Below the pieces are notes generated by a model. That model saw only the letters and a program-made list of their open reading frames with translations, searched no databases and was not told the origin of the DNA. A DNA stretch of 64,000 nt from Chloroflexota bacterium (GTDB taxonomy: Bacteria > Chloroflexota > UBA6077 > JACCZL01). Position numbers and translations under genes: made by a program. Location: the NCBI GenBank assembly GCA_020850535.1, contig JADZEM010000166.1, positions 1 through 64,000 on the forward strand, in the 5' to 3' direction. Within the stretch, counting starts at the first letter, position 1; each line of letters begins with the position of its first letter. This document shows positions 7,940 to 16,841 of the stretch, one piece after another.

Positions 7940-9001
7940 CTACGGGTAGATCGGCGACCGGTCGAGCGCGGTCTTCTCTGGGAACCCGAACATGATGTTG
8001 ATGTTCTGGAGGGCCACGCCAGCCTGACCCTTCATCAGGTTGTCGATGGAGCCGACCATCACCAGCCGCCCATTCTCCTCGTCCAGCACGACGCTGACGT
8101 CGCAGAGGTTGGAGCCGGAGACGGCCTTCGGACCGGGGGTCAGGCCCGGCGGCAACACCCGCACGAACGGCTCGTCCTTGAACGTCTCCTCGTAGACCGC
8201 CTGGATCTCCTTCGCGGAGACATCCTTCCGAAGCTGCGCGTACGACGTGGTGATGATCCCCCGCGTCAGCGGCACGAGGTGCGGCACGAAGGTGATGCCG
8301 ACCTTCTCACCAGCGACAGCTTCCAGCGACGCGACCGTCTCGTAAACATGCTGATGCGACGCCACCCGGTACGGGGTGACGCTCTCATTGCGTTCCGGGA
8401 AGTGGTTCGTCGCCGAGGGCTTCTTCCCCGCCCCCGAGATCCCAGTCTTTCCGTCGGCGATGATCGACTTCGGATCGATCAGCCCGGCCTTGATGGCCGG
8501 CAGCAGCGAGAGGATCATCGCGATGGCGAAGCAGCCGGGGTTCCCGACGACGCTGGCCTCGCGGATCCGCGCGCGGTTCAGCTCCGGCACGCCGTACACC
8601 GCCCGCTCGAACAGGTTCGGGGTCAGGTGCGGCTTGCCGGCCACGCTCGGATGGGCCTTCGCGTACCACTCGTACAGCGGCAGCGTCGCAAAGCGAAAGT
8701 CGCCGCTGTAGTCGAGGATGCGGATGCCGGCGTCCACCAGTTGCTGGGCATACCCCATGCCGACCCGATCCGGCGTCGAGAAGATCACCAGCTCGGCGTC
8801 CTGGCCGACCCGCTCCGGCTTCGCCTCCTCGACGACGGTGTCGCAGAAGCCGCGCAAATGCGGATAGAAGGCGCTCAGCGGCTTCCCGACATCGGAGACT
8901 GCCAGCAGCGAGGTCACCCTGATCTCGGGATGCCTGAGCAACAGCTCCACCATCCCGACACCGCCGTACCCCGTCGCTCCGACAATCTGCGCTCGGACCA
9001 C
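7940..9001 (-). CDS. argC: N-acetyl-gamma-glutamyl-phosphate reductase
   Basis: 353 residues, normal length. It has the NAD(P)-binding start VGATGYGGVGMVELLLRHP, the catalytic cysteine in VVGNPGCFA (Cys157), the tetrahedral-intermediate region GKTGISGAGKKPS, and the substrate loop VTPYRVASHQH. It reduces N-acetyl-glutamyl phosphate to the semialdehyde, step three of arginine synthesis. It stands alone; argJ, argB and argD are not in the window, so the arginine pathway is dispersed in this genome. A hairpin lies just downstream. Confidence 0.96.
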   Translation of the reverse strand: MVRAQIVGATGYGGVGMVELLLRHPEIRVTSLLAVSDVGKPLSAFYPHLRGFCDTVVEEAKPERVGQDAELVIFSTPDRVGMGYAQQLVDAGIRILDYSGDFRFATLPLYEWYAKAHPSVAGKPHLTPNLFERAVYGVPELNRARIREASVVGNPGCFAIAMILSLLPAIKAGLIDPKSIIADGKTGISGAGKKPSATNHFPERNESVTPYRVASHQHVYETVASLEAVAGEKVGITFVPHLVPLTRGIITTSYAQLRKDVSAKEIQAVYEETFKDEPFVRVLPPGLTPGPKAVSGSNLCDVSVVLDEENGRLVMVGSIDNLMKGQAGVALQNINIMFGFPEKTALDRSPIYP

Positions 9002-9194
9002 GTTACACCTCCCGAGTCTGCGGGAAGTGTACCGGAATCGCCGGGGGCCTCGGAGTCACGTGGTGAGCGGCCCGGGGATCGCTCACCGCCACCAACGGGC
9101 CGCCCAGGCCGTCAGCCGTCACGCTCCAATTGCCGGCAAGCGCCGTTGTCACCGCGACGGGCAGAGCTGGCCGCACAAGCGGTCAGCGACCATG

Positions 9195-9530
9195 CTCCAA
9201 TTGTCATCCTGAATGGAGCGAGCTTGCGAGTGGCTCTCGGCCTGGTCTGCAGCGATGGCGACCTCGGGCTCCAATTATCATCCTGAATGGAGCGAGCTTG
9301 CGAGCGGTTCTCGGCCTGGTCTGCAGCGATGGCGACCTCGGGCTCCAATTGTCATCCTGAATGGAGCGAGCTTGCGAGCGGCTCTCGGCCTGGTCTGCAG
9401 CGATGGCGACCTCGGGCTCCAATTGTCATCCTGAATGGAGCGAGCTTGCGAGTGGTTCTCGGCCTGGTCTGCAGCGATGGCGACCTCGGGCTCCAATTGT
9501 CATCCTGAATGGAGCGAGCTTGCGAGCGCA
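9195..9530. repeat. 74-bp tandem repeat array, four and a half copies
   Basis: Copies begin with CTCCAATT at 9195, 9269, 9343, 9417 and 9491, exactly 74 bp apart; the fifth breaks off after about 40 bp. Each unit contains TCATCCTGAATGGAGCGAG and CTGGTCTGCAGCGATGG. Units differ at only a few positions. A degraded copy begins near 9124. Short open frames across the array are by-products of the repeat and show no independent coding signal. Confidence 0.9.
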
Positions 9531-9532
9531 AT

Positions 9533-9596
9533 GAAGGATCTCACCCGCTGACCGTCGAGCATCCGAAGCCTCGCGCGCCTGCGGGTGAGGTCCTTC
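9533..9596. repeat. Palindrome of the AAGGACCTCACCCGC type
   Basis: GAAGGATCTCACCCGC (9533-9548) pairs with 9581-9596 with one G-U position. The same arm sequence forms the much larger palindromes at 36061-36250 and 38796-38980. This copy immediately follows the 74-bp array and precedes the 3' end of the minus-strand FAD oxidase. Confidence 0.6.
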
Positions 9597-9693
9597 GCAA
9601 GCTCAGGACGACATTTGCATCATGTCGGTGCACCGATTGCGCGTGGTGTCGTGCCAGAGGGACGGTGAGGCCGTTTTCCTGTACCCAGGGTCC

Positions 9694-10875
9694 TCACCCG
9701 ACGCCCAGGCCAGCAATGGAGGTGTCGTCGAGGAACGCCTGCAGCGCGGCGGGGTCGAAGGAGGCCGCGCGGCCGGGGTCCAGGCCCGCCAGCTCGGGCG
9801 TCGGACGGCCGGCCAGTTGATCGGCCACGCATCGCCCGACCGCCGGCGCGATGGCGAACCCGTGCCCCGAGAAGCCGACCGCCAGCGTCAGACCAGGGAG
9901 CCCCGAGACCGGCCCGATCAGCGGGATGTGGTCGAACGTCTCCGCTTCCAGCCCGCACCACTTCCGCACGATGCGCTGCTCGTCCACGGCCGGCACGATG
10001 CCGACGCCGGCCGCCCAGCCGCCGCTGATGCTCTCCTCGACCATCGTGAATGAGCGCCGATCTTCGGCGGCGATGCCCGGCCAGCCGCCGCCCAGCATGA
10101 ACTCGCCGGTCGGCAGCTGCTTGAGTGACAGCCGTCGCCCCGCCGAGCCGAGCACCTGCCGGAGCGTCCCCGGCGCGGCGGGACTCGAAATCAGGATCTG
10201 CGGCACGCGCGTCCGGATCGGCAGGCGCAGGCCGGCCGTCGCGGCGATCTCGTCGGTCCAGACGCCGGCCGCCAGCACGACGGCGTCGGCATGGACGTCC
10301 TCGCGGCGCGTGCGGACGCCCGTGACCCGATCGCCCGCCAGCAACAGGCCCGTGGTCGCCGTCTCGTGCCAGGACAGCGCGCCGTGGCGCTCGGCCGCCG
10401 CCGCGAAGGCGCGCGTCGTCAGGACCGGATCGGCCTGCCCGTCCTGTGGGCTGTAGCTGGCAGCCGTGACCGTCTCGCTGAGGGCCGGCGCCAGCTCGTG
10501 CACCTCGCGGGCGTCGAGCAGGCGCACGTCCGAGAAGCCGTTCGCCACCTGCCGCGCCGCGAACTGGGCAACGATCTCGGCCTCGGCGTCGCCCTCGCCA
10601 ACGTAGAGGTTGCCGCCCTGCTGGTAGCCCAGGTCCGCGCCAAGCTCGTCCGGCAGCGAGGGCCAGCGGCCAATCGACTCGCTCGCCAGCCGGGCCTCGG
10701 CCGGATCTCGGCCCTGCCGCCGCACGCCACCGGCGCTGGCCCAGGACGCGGCCGGCTCGACGGCCGGGCGGCTCCGGTCGACGACCAGCACGCGCCGGCC
10801 CTGGCGCGCCAGGTGGTAGGCAATCGAGCTTCCGATGACGCCGCTGCCGACCACAACCACCTCAACCTGTGCCAT
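9694..10875 (-). CDS. FAD-dependent D-amino-acid/glycine oxidase family protein
   Basis: 393 residues from ATG 10875, which has GGGAGAA at about 8 nt; earlier in-frame codons lack a site. The dinucleotide-binding motif VVVVGSGVIGSSIAYHLA lies at the N-terminus, followed by VDRSRP. The C-terminal FAD motif is LTLAVGFSGHGFAIAPAVG. This is the DAO fold (sarcosine, glycine or proline-type amine oxidation to imine plus peroxide or reduced acceptor). No thiamine, glycine-cleavage or electron-acceptor gene is adjacent, so the substrate cannot be set. Confidence 0.85.
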   Translation of the reverse strand: MAQVEVVVVGSGVIGSSIAYHLARQGRRVLVVDRSRPAVEPAASWASAGGVRRQGRDPAEARLASESIGRWPSLPDELGADLGYQQGGNLYVGEGDAEAEIVAQFAARQVANGFSDVRLLDAREVHELAPALSETVTAASYSPQDGQADPVLTTRAFAAAAERHGALSWHETATTGLLLAGDRVTGVRTRREDVHADAVVLAAGVWTDEIAATAGLRLPIRTRVPQILISSPAAPGTLRQVLGSAGRRLSLKQLPTGEFMLGGGWPGIAAEDRRSFTMVEESISGGWAAGVGIVPAVDEQRIVRKWCGLEAETFDHIPLIGPVSGLPGLTLAVGFSGHGFAIAPAVGRCVADQLAGRPTPELAGLDPGRAASFDPAALQAFLDDTSIAGLGVG

Positions 10876-11033
10876 GCGACGGTTCTCCCTCGGCTGCCAG
10901 TCCAGCCGCGATGCATCCATGTTCGTGAGATGGTAGCGCGGCTGCACTTCCCGAGTGCCGCACCAGGCAACGTGTCTCGGAACGCCCCCTGAGAGCGCGG
11001 CACCGGATCATCCTGGTGCTGCTCCAGGTCGGC

Positions 11034-11390
11034 TCAGCCGCCGGGCCGCACCAGGAACACGCCCCACGGCGCTGCCAGCAGCCCGATGCCGATGGCCGCC
11101 ACGATCGCGCTGCGCCGCCGCCGGAACCCCAGCAGCCGGTTGGCGATCACCCAGCCGGCAGCGCCCATCAGCAGCATCGCCAGCGGCAGCGGCGTGAGCG
11201 ACTGGCCGAACAGCCAGAGGTACCCGACGCTGACCGGCACCGACACGGCGGTCAGCACCAGCGACGCGAGCGCCGTGCGCCGCACCGAGAACGCCATGAT
11301 CAGGCGGACCGTCAGTTGGACGCTCGCCAGCACGGCGAAGCTCCAGACCAGGGCGAGCAGCAGGCCGGTCGGCGAGAGGAGGGCGCTCAT
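11034..11390 (-). CDS. Four-helix membrane protein, hypothetical
   Basis: 118 residues with four hydrophobic helices (roughly residues 5-28, 40-60, 66-85 and 92-112) joined by short Arg-rich loops (FRRRRS), which suggests a small integral membrane protein. No family is recognised. It lies 42 bp downstream of the receiver protein on the same strand, so it may belong to that signalling transcript. The start at ATG 11390 has a weak ribosome site. Confidence 0.6.
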   Translation of the reverse strand: MSALLSPTGLLLALVWSFAVLASVQLTVRLIMAFSVRRTALASLVLTAVSVPVSVGYLWLFGQSLTPLPLAMLLMGAAGWVIANRLLGFRRRRSAIVAAIGIGLLAAPWGVFLVRPGG

Positions 11391-11432
11391 GGGGACCGTT
11401 CGCAGGTCGGAGATCGGAGCAGCACGACCGAT

Positions 11433-11801
11433 TCAGCCAAGCAGCGCGTACACCTTGTCGAGCAGGGCGATGGGGCTGAACGGCTTGACGAAGTAGTCGT
11501 CGGCCGAGGCCTCGAAGGCGCGCGTCCGGTGGACCTCGCTGCCGCTCGCCGTCAGCATCACGATCTTGATGTGCGCGGTGCGCTGGTCAGCCTTGAGCAG
11601 CCGGCAGACCTCGAGTCCGCTGCGCCTGGGCATCTCGATATCAAGCAGGATCAGGGCCGGCAGATGCTCCCGGGCCATCACGAGCGTCTCATCGCCATCG
11701 GCGGCGGAGAGCAGGTTGAAGTGCTCGGACCCGAGCGTCGCCCCGACGAGCCGGCGCAAGCCGGGGTCGTCGTCAGCGAGCAGGACTGTGCGCTTGTTCA
11801 T
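11433..11801 (-). CDS. Stand-alone response-regulator receiver domain
   Basis: 122 residues from ATG 11801: a single CheY-like domain with the acidic pocket (LLADDDPG), phosphoacceptor Asp in LILLDIEMP, Thr in VMLTASG and Lys in YFVKPFSP. There is no output domain, so it acts by protein contact, as CheY or DivK do. Its start lies 29 bp inside the 3' end of the diguanylate cyclase gene, which suggests translational coupling and a shared pathway. A cognate histidine kinase is not visible. Confidence 0.9.
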   Translation of the reverse strand: MNKRTVLLADDDPGLRRLVGATLGSEHFNLLSAADGDETLVMAREHLPALILLDIEMPRRSGLEVCRLLKADQRTAHIKIVMLTASGSEVHRTRAFEASADDYFVKPFSPIALLDKVYALLG

Positions 11802-12927
11802 GACGATGCATCTCCGGCGGGGGCTGGTCGTCTGCCAGATCGTCTGGGTACAGGCAGACCGTGTTGCGTCCTCGATGCTTCGCCGCATAGAGGGCAAGGT
11901 CCGCTGTCCGAATCATTTCGGCCCCGTCCAGATCGGGCTGAGACGCCGAGACGCCACCGATACTGATCGAGAGGTACATAGGCGGAGCGCCGTGGATAGT
12001 CAGAGGATGGAGGCTCCGCACGGCGCGCCGCAGCTTCTCGCCCACCGCGCGGACACCACGCAGGCCCAGGCCAGGCAGGATGATGGCAAACTCTTCGCCG
12101 CCGTAGCGCGAGGCCAGGTCCGTCTGGCGGAGGTTGGTTCGCAGCGCTCCGGCGATGCTCTTCAGCACCTCATCCCCTACCGGGTGCCCGAATGTATCGT
12201 TGACGCGCTTGAAGTTGTCAACATCCACCATCAGCAGCCCAACGGCGTATCCCAGCCGGCTCGCACGAGCGACTTCCAGCCCCAGCGCCTCCCGGAAATT
12301 CCGGTGGTTTGAGAGGCCGGTCAGCGGATCGGTGATAGCCAGCCGCTGCGTCTGCTCGTAAAGGCGAGCATTGTAAATGGCGGCTGCCGCCTCCGTCGCC
12401 ACCATCTCGGCCAGCTTCCGGTCGTCCTCGACCAGCGGTGCGCCGAACGCACGCACGATGTACAGAACGCCGATGATCTTGCCACTGGCCCGCATGACCA
12501 CCATCAACGAGCGGGCATCGGCAGGGATCGCCGCGGCGTCGGCGCCGCTCAGCAATGACCCGAACGGCGACACCTGCACCGTCAGGCGCTCGGGCGGCAG
12601 CAGCGCCAGATCGCCGACCGTCGCAGCCCGCACCATCTCCTCGCCTTCCACGAGGTAGATGCAGGCGGCCTGATTCTCGACGAGCCGTCCGACCCCCTCA
12701 AGCGTCCGGGCCATTACCTCGGCGGGCTCCAGTACCTCGCCAATGGAGGTACTGATGCGGTGGAGGTCGCTCATGTGCGTCAACTGTCGCCGCAGCTCGC
12801 CAAACGTCCGCCGAAGATCCTCGGCATAGATCTCCAGCTGCCGCTGGGACGTTTCCAGCTCACGGACCCGCTCACGCAGACGCAGCAGTTCCTGCTGCTC
12901 GCCGGTCAACCCGTCGTCAGCGGGCAT
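11773..12927 (-). CDS. Diguanylate cyclase with coiled coil and GAF domain
   Basis: 384 residues. An N-terminal coiled coil (residues 8-50) leads to a GAF-like domain (55-200) and a GGDEF domain (210-370). The catalytic motif is YGGEEF, and the inhibitory site RxxD is present (RQTD) at the usual spacing, so it should make cyclic di-GMP with product inhibition. The metal site DVDNFKRVNDTFGH is intact. It has no membrane segment, so it is cytosolic. ATG 12927 follows AGGTGAG. The overlapping receiver gene suggests that the receiver may control it. A long opposite-strand frame over this region is a codon-bias shadow. Confidence 0.93.
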   Translation of the reverse strand: MPADDGLTGEQQELLRLRERVRELETSQRQLEIYAEDLRRTFGELRRQLTHMSDLHRISTSIGEVLEPAEVMARTLEGVGRLVENQAACIYLVEGEEMVRAATVGDLALLPPERLTVQVSPFGSLLSGADAAAIPADARSLMVVMRASGKIIGVLYIVRAFGAPLVEDDRKLAEMVATEAAAAIYNARLYEQTQRLAITDPLTGLSNHRNFREALGLEVARASRLGYAVGLLMVDVDNFKRVNDTFGHPVGDEVLKSIAGALRTNLRQTDLASRYGGEEFAIILPGLGLRGVRAVGEKLRRAVRSLHPLTIHGAPPMYLSISIGGVSASQPDLDGAEMIRTADLALYAAKHRGRNTVCLYPDDLADDQPPPEMHRHEQAHSPAR

Positions 12928-12982
12928 CAGCGCTCACCTGCCGGGCCGTCCGGCGCGCGCCCACGCCTGGTGACGGGCAAGG

Positions 12983-13018
12983 ACACAGGCCTGCCGCCGG
13001 CCAGCGGCAGGCCTGTGT
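12983..13018 (-). terminator. Perfect 15-bp hairpin between mannosyltransferase and cyclase genes
   Basis: ACACAGGCCTGCCGC at 12983-12997 is the exact reverse complement of 13004-13018, with a 6-nt loop. It lies about 70 nt past the stop of the minus-strand gene 13087-14793 and upstream of the cyclase. It is probably a terminator, although no U-tract follows. Confidence 0.55.
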
Positions 13019-13086
13019 ATCCCAGCCACCTCGGGCGCATCTGCTACCTCGCGTCACCTGACCGTCTGACCGACACCGAGCGAATG

Positions 13087-14793
13087 TTACCGGCGAACGT
13101 CTGCCGTGACGAGCGAATCGGGATGCTTCGGCGTCGCCGGCACTGGAGGTCGCCGCCAGGCCCGCAGCCGCCCACCGACAAACGATCCGATCCATGCCGC
13201 CGGCGCCAGCGCCAGCGGCAGCAGGTACAGAATGTACGTAGCGTCCTTCATATAGGGATGCCAGAAGTGATGATAGTACATCACGGTCGGCGCGGAGAGG
13301 CTGAAGCCGATCAGCACTTTGGCCGTCGTGGACTGCCACCCGAGCAGGATCGCCAGCGCCAGCGGCCAGCTGAAGTACCACGGCAAGACCCAGGTGTTGA
13401 CGGCCAGCAAGAAGACCATCATCACCCGCGCGCCGGCGCCGGCGATCCCGAGGCCGCCGCGCACGCGCCACAGCTCGACGGCGCACCAGAGGACGAACAC
13501 GACCCGCGCGACAGACTTGATCTGGTCGCGGCTCTGCTCCACGGCGATCTGTGGGTCGAGCGCGCCGCCCGCCTCCAGAATGCGCCGCCCCGCCAGGTGG
13601 AACGCGAGGATGTCCGGCACGTAGTTGTTGAACATCGGCCCCTGCGACCAGAGCAGGATCGGGCCGATGGTGGCGGGGCCGTCCCACCAGGGCAGGTAGA
13701 ACGCGACGACGACGACCGGAATGGTGAGCGTCGCCAGGATACCCACGGCGAAGAAGCGGACCCAGGTGGCCTGCTCCCTGGCCCAGGCCATCGCGTAGTA
13801 CGGCAGCAGGAACAGCGCCGTCATCTTCAGCAGCACGGCCACCACGGCGGTCACCATGCCGACCCACCGTGCAGACGAGGTGTACAGCGCCAGGGCCAGC
13901 AGCATCGCGCTGACCATCATCGCGTCGTTGTGGCCGTTGCCGCCGAACTCGAAGACCAGCAACGGGTTCCAGGCGTACATCGTGACCGCTTCGAGCGCGC
14001 TGCCCGGCCGCAGCCGATGCGAGACGTACCCGATCAGCCCGATGGCCACCAGATGCCCGAGGTTGACCAGGGCCTTGTAGGCCATCACCTTGTCAACCTC
14101 GGAGGCGTTCGCGACGCTCCGTGCGAGTGGCAGCGTCATGTCGATCCAGGCCGGGCCGTAGATCGAGGGCGCGTTCTGCCAGATCGGGTGGATCCAGTGG
14201 AAGATCCGCACGTCGGGGAACCAGGACGGCTGGCTGGTGTACGGGTTCACCTGGAGCACGCCAGCGATGTGGCTGTACATCACGTAGGAGAACATGTCCG
14301 TGGTGTACAGCCCGGGCATCAGGAACAGCGTCAACTGGAACGCCAGCGCCGACCCAACGACGACGGCCGGCCCGACGACTTTCGGGATGCCGCCGCGCAC
14401 CAGCCCGATGGCCACCAGATACAGGATGAACGTCCCGATGAACACCTGCATCAGGGCGTCCACCAGGAAGTCGATCGAGCGCGATCCGCCCGGCCACTGG
14501 GTCTCGAAGTGGGCGAGCAACGACTGGAGCCGCTCCCAGACCCACGGATACTGCACCAGATACTCGTAGGTGAAGTCCGGGGCCTGCGTCATGAAGTACG
14601 ACAGCGGCCACACAAACACGTAGATGATCTGGCTGAGGACGGCCACGACGGCAAGCGCCGCGAGGCGCACCCAGGGGAGGGCGGCCTGCATCAGCGAGCG
14701 ACCGCGCGGCGCCGGCGGAGGCGCCGTGCCGCGCGGGGCATCGTCGATTGCGATGGCAGTCGGGCTGGCGATGCGCTCAGAAACGACCGTCAT
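13087..14793 (-). CDS. Polytopic GT-C glycosyltransferase (MptA/MptB-like mannosyltransferase)
   Basis: 568 residues with about 12 transmembrane helices from residue 36. Features of polyprenyl-phosphate-mannose-dependent transferases are visible: a large first extracytoplasmic loop, LYTTDMFSYVMYSHIAGV, SIYGPAWIDM, and FEFGGNGHNDAMM, which matches the GGHNDA-type motif of alpha-1,6-mannosyltransferases of actinobacteria. It likely adds mannose to a lipid-linked or surface glycan on the outer face of the membrane. The donor could come from the DPM-like enzyme at 131-1441. The assignment to the superfamily is good; the exact linkage is not known. Confidence 0.78.
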   Translation of the reverse strand: MTVVSERIASPTAIAIDDAPRGTAPPPAPRGRSLMQAALPWVRLAALAVVAVLSQIIYVFVWPLSYFMTQAPDFTYEYLVQYPWVWERLQSLLAHFETQWPGGSRSIDFLVDALMQVFIGTFILYLVAIGLVRGGIPKVVGPAVVVGSALAFQLTLFLMPGLYTTDMFSYVMYSHIAGVLQVNPYTSQPSWFPDVRIFHWIHPIWQNAPSIYGPAWIDMTLPLARSVANASEVDKVMAYKALVNLGHLVAIGLIGYVSHRLRPGSALEAVTMYAWNPLLVFEFGGNGHNDAMMVSAMLLALALYTSSARWVGMVTAVVAVLLKMTALFLLPYYAMAWAREQATWVRFFAVGILATLTIPVVVVAFYLPWWDGPATIGPILLWSQGPMFNNYVPDILAFHLAGRRILEAGGALDPQIAVEQSRDQIKSVARVVFVLWCAVELWRVRGGLGIAGAGARVMMVFLLAVNTWVLPWYFSWPLALAILLGWQSTTAKVLIGFSLSAPTVMYYHHFWHPYMKDATYILYLLPLALAPAAWIGSFVGGRLRAWRRPPVPATPKHPDSLVTADVRR

Positions 14794-14826
14794 GCACCTG
14801 GAAAGACGCGTTCGCCTGCGATTGGG

Positions 14827-15762
14827 TCAGACCTTGCGGGCGAACGTCATGAAGATGTCACCAAGGTCAACCGCCACGAGACGGTCGCCCTGACCCGACT
14901 TACGAACCAGAAAGTCCAGCACCTGATACAACGGCCGGCAGTACGGCTCGATGCGAGAGATCAGGTACGAAAGCCTCACAACCCGCCGGTGGGTGGACAT
15001 CTCGACCACCTGATACCCGGCCTTGGTCAGCATGTTGTGCAGGGTCCGCTTGGAGAAGTAGACCAGGTGCATCTGCATGTACCATGGCCAGCGCCGGCCG
15101 GCGAGGCGCGGGAACAGCGCATCGACGTTCATCGTCGAGACGGCCAGCAGCCCGCCCGGCTTCAGGATGCGGTGCATTCGCTTCAGCTCGGCCAGCGGGT
15201 CCGTCAGGTGCTCGATGACGTCCCACATCGTGACCGTGTCAAACGACTCGTCGTCGAAGTAGACGCTCTCAAGCGTGCCATGCCGCACGTCCAGGCCGCG
15301 CGCCCGCGCCTGCTCCACCGACCACCGCGACGGCTCGACGCCGTGCACGTCCCAGCCACGCTCCTTCGCCACGTCCAGAAACAGCCCCAGATGGCAGCCC
15401 ACGTCCAGGATCTTGCCGCCGCGCTCGTGGCGCTCCACGGCGTCCAGGTCGTGCGCGAACGTCTCCATTCGGCCGCTGGACTCTTCGACGTACCGCGTGT
15501 CCACCACGCCATCGTAGGCGTCCAGGATCTCCTCGGAGGAGGGCACCGGACTCTGGTAGACCAGGCCGCAGCGCTTGCACTTCACAATCGGCCCGCACAT
15601 GCCGTAGGCCGTATTGGTGCAGGCGTACGCCTCGCTGGCCGACCCGTGACCGTTCCGACGCTCGGCGGCGGGATAGAGCTCCTGCGCATCCCAGCTGGCA
15701 CACAGGCCGCAGGGAACACTTTCGAGCGTCTCAGGAAGAAGGATCTCTAGCTCTGCCGACAT
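14827..15762 (-). CDS. Class I SAM methyltransferase with N-terminal zinc-ribbon-like region
   Basis: 311 residues from ATG 15762, with AAGGTG upstream. Residues 15-60 hold paired cysteines (CGLC, then CGPIVKCKRCGLVYQSP), the zinc-binding head common in sugar and surface-glycan methyltransferases. The SAM site is ILDVGCHLGLF, then WDVIEHLTDP and LKPGGLLAVSTMN. The C-terminal residues YFSKRTLHNMLTKAGY are typical of the Methyltransf_23 group. It lies 33 bp upstream of the mannosyltransferase-like gene on the same strand, so O-methylation of the same glycan is a reasonable inference. Confidence 0.88.
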   Translation of the reverse strand: MSAELEILLPETLESVPCGLCASWDAQELYPAAERRNGHGSASEAYACTNTAYGMCGPIVKCKRCGLVYQSPVPSSEEILDAYDGVVDTRYVEESSGRMETFAHDLDAVERHERGGKILDVGCHLGLFLDVAKERGWDVHGVEPSRWSVEQARARGLDVRHGTLESVYFDDESFDTVTMWDVIEHLTDPLAELKRMHRILKPGGLLAVSTMNVDALFPRLAGRRWPWYMQMHLVYFSKRTLHNMLTKAGYQVVEMSTHRRVVRLSYLISRIEPYCRPLYQVLDFLVRKSGQGDRLVAVDLGDIFMTFARKV

Positions 15763-16199
15763 CGCACCTTCAGCGGCCGCGGCCCGGTATTCTCGACGCA
15801 TGGGCCGTCGGTCCAGGGGTGAGACCCGCGATCACCACGCCCGGAAGCTCGCTCGCAAGAACTGTACCCCCGAGATGATGACCATCCTGGTATGTGACCT
15901 GCACGGCGTCGACGGGCAGACCACGGGACGCGTACCGGCGGCACGGTGCCGTGCCACACCGGACGGACCGTCGGGAGAGAGGGACGCATCGCCGCGTACA
16001 AGGGTACGGACTTTTGGCGCGCGCGTCAACACGCTGGCGCCCGTTTTCACGGTCTCGGGAACACCCGAACTCACACGAAACCGCGGGTCATGAAATGTCT
16101 GACCGTACCCTGGATCTCTGCACGTCCGGCACGCGGAAGCGGAGCGTGGCTCAGGAGTCGGGGGCTCCCTGAGGAGCACCCCAGGACTCCTGACGTCGC
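15763..16199. other. Intergenic region without a supported gene
   Basis: Short open frames on both strands show no protein-like composition. Near its right end an imperfect hairpin (CAGGAGTC 16151-16158 with 16184-16191, plus inner GCTCC/GGAGC) follows the stop of the minus-strand methyltransferase at 16200 and probably ends its transcript. The left part should hold the promoter of the methyltransferase at 14827-15762; no clear -35/-10 pair was seen. Confidence 0.5.
16151..16191 (-). terminator. Imperfect hairpin after methyltransferase gene
   Basis: CAGGAGTC (16151-16158) pairs with GACTCCTG (16184-16191), and inside it GCTCC (16163-16167) pairs with GGAGC (16172-16176). It lies 9-49 nt past the stop of the gene at 16200-16841 in its direction of transcription. 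No T-run follows. Confidence 0.4.
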
Positions 16200-16841
16200 T
16201 CAGCTGCTCACACCGCTCGGGGGCTTTCGGGCAACCACCCACAGGAACGTCACCGGCTGACCGTCCTCATCAGCCGTCACATCCTGCGCCTCCACGATCT
16301 CCAGTCCAGCCGCCCGGATCAGGGCCAGGCTCACGGCGCTGGCGAAGAAGCTCCAGTACATCGGGGCACCTAGCCAGTCCTGCTCGACCGTCCCCGGGTC
16401 CGAGTACGACCCCGTGGACGCGACCAGCAGCCCGCCCGGCCGCAGCCAGGTCGCGATGCTGGCGAACATCGCCGCGTGCTCGTCTCGCGGGAGATGGATG
16501 AGCGAGAAGAACGCCACGACGGCATCAAAGCTCGCAGCCGGGAATGTCAGCGCGGTCATGTCGCCATGGCTGAACGTCGCATTGGGCACGCTGGCACGCG
16601 CAAGCTCGATCTGACGACGGGAGATATCGACGCCCGTCACGTCGAACCGCTCGGCGAGACGGCGTGCGACGGGCACTCCGGCGCCACAGCCGAGATCGAG
16701 CACGCGAGCACCCACGGGTAGCTCGGCTTCGAGAACGGCAAGATGACGGAAGCGATGCTCGTTGACACCACCCGCAACCCGGGCGGCGTACGTCTCAGCA
16801 ATCCTGTCGTAGCCATCGGCCACGAGCTGCTTCGGATTCAT
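16200..16841 (-). CDS. Class I SAM-dependent methyltransferase (UbiE/Methyltransf_25 type)
   Basis: 213 residues from ATG 16841, with AAAAAGG at 8 nt upstream; longer readings add 30 residues without a site. It has SAM motif I VLDLGCGAGVPVARRLAE, the acidic residue VTGVDISRRQIELA, motif SFDAVVAFFSLIHLPRDEH and WLRPGGLLVAS. This is a small cytosolic methyltransferase of unknown substrate. The N-terminal YDRIAETYA is common in UbiE-like enzymes. It has no clear operon partner; the MFS exporter gene ends about 200 bp upstream. Confidence 0.88.
   Translation of the reverse strand: MNPKQLVADGYDRIAETYAARVAGGVNEHRFRHLAVLEAELPVGARVLDLGCGAGVPVARRLAERFDVTGVDISRRQIELARASVPNATFSHGDMTALTFPAASFDAVVAFFSLIHLPRDEHAAMFASIATWLRPGGLLVASTGSYSDPGTVEQDWLGAPMYWSFFASAVSLALIRAAGLEIVEAQDVTADEDGQPVTFLWVVARKPPSGVSS

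Noticed and set aside
9213-9508. Three consecutive 73-residue proteins of nearly identical sequence
   Set aside because: They are readings of the 74-bp tandem repeat, whose length is not a multiple of three; the same sequence recurs in shifted frames without coding signal.
12760-15750. A 996-residue open frame on the plus strand
   Set aside because: It is antisense to the cyclase, mannosyltransferase and methyltransferase genes, is rich in Arg, His, Gln and Asp as expected for the reverse frame of high-GC genes, and has no domain.
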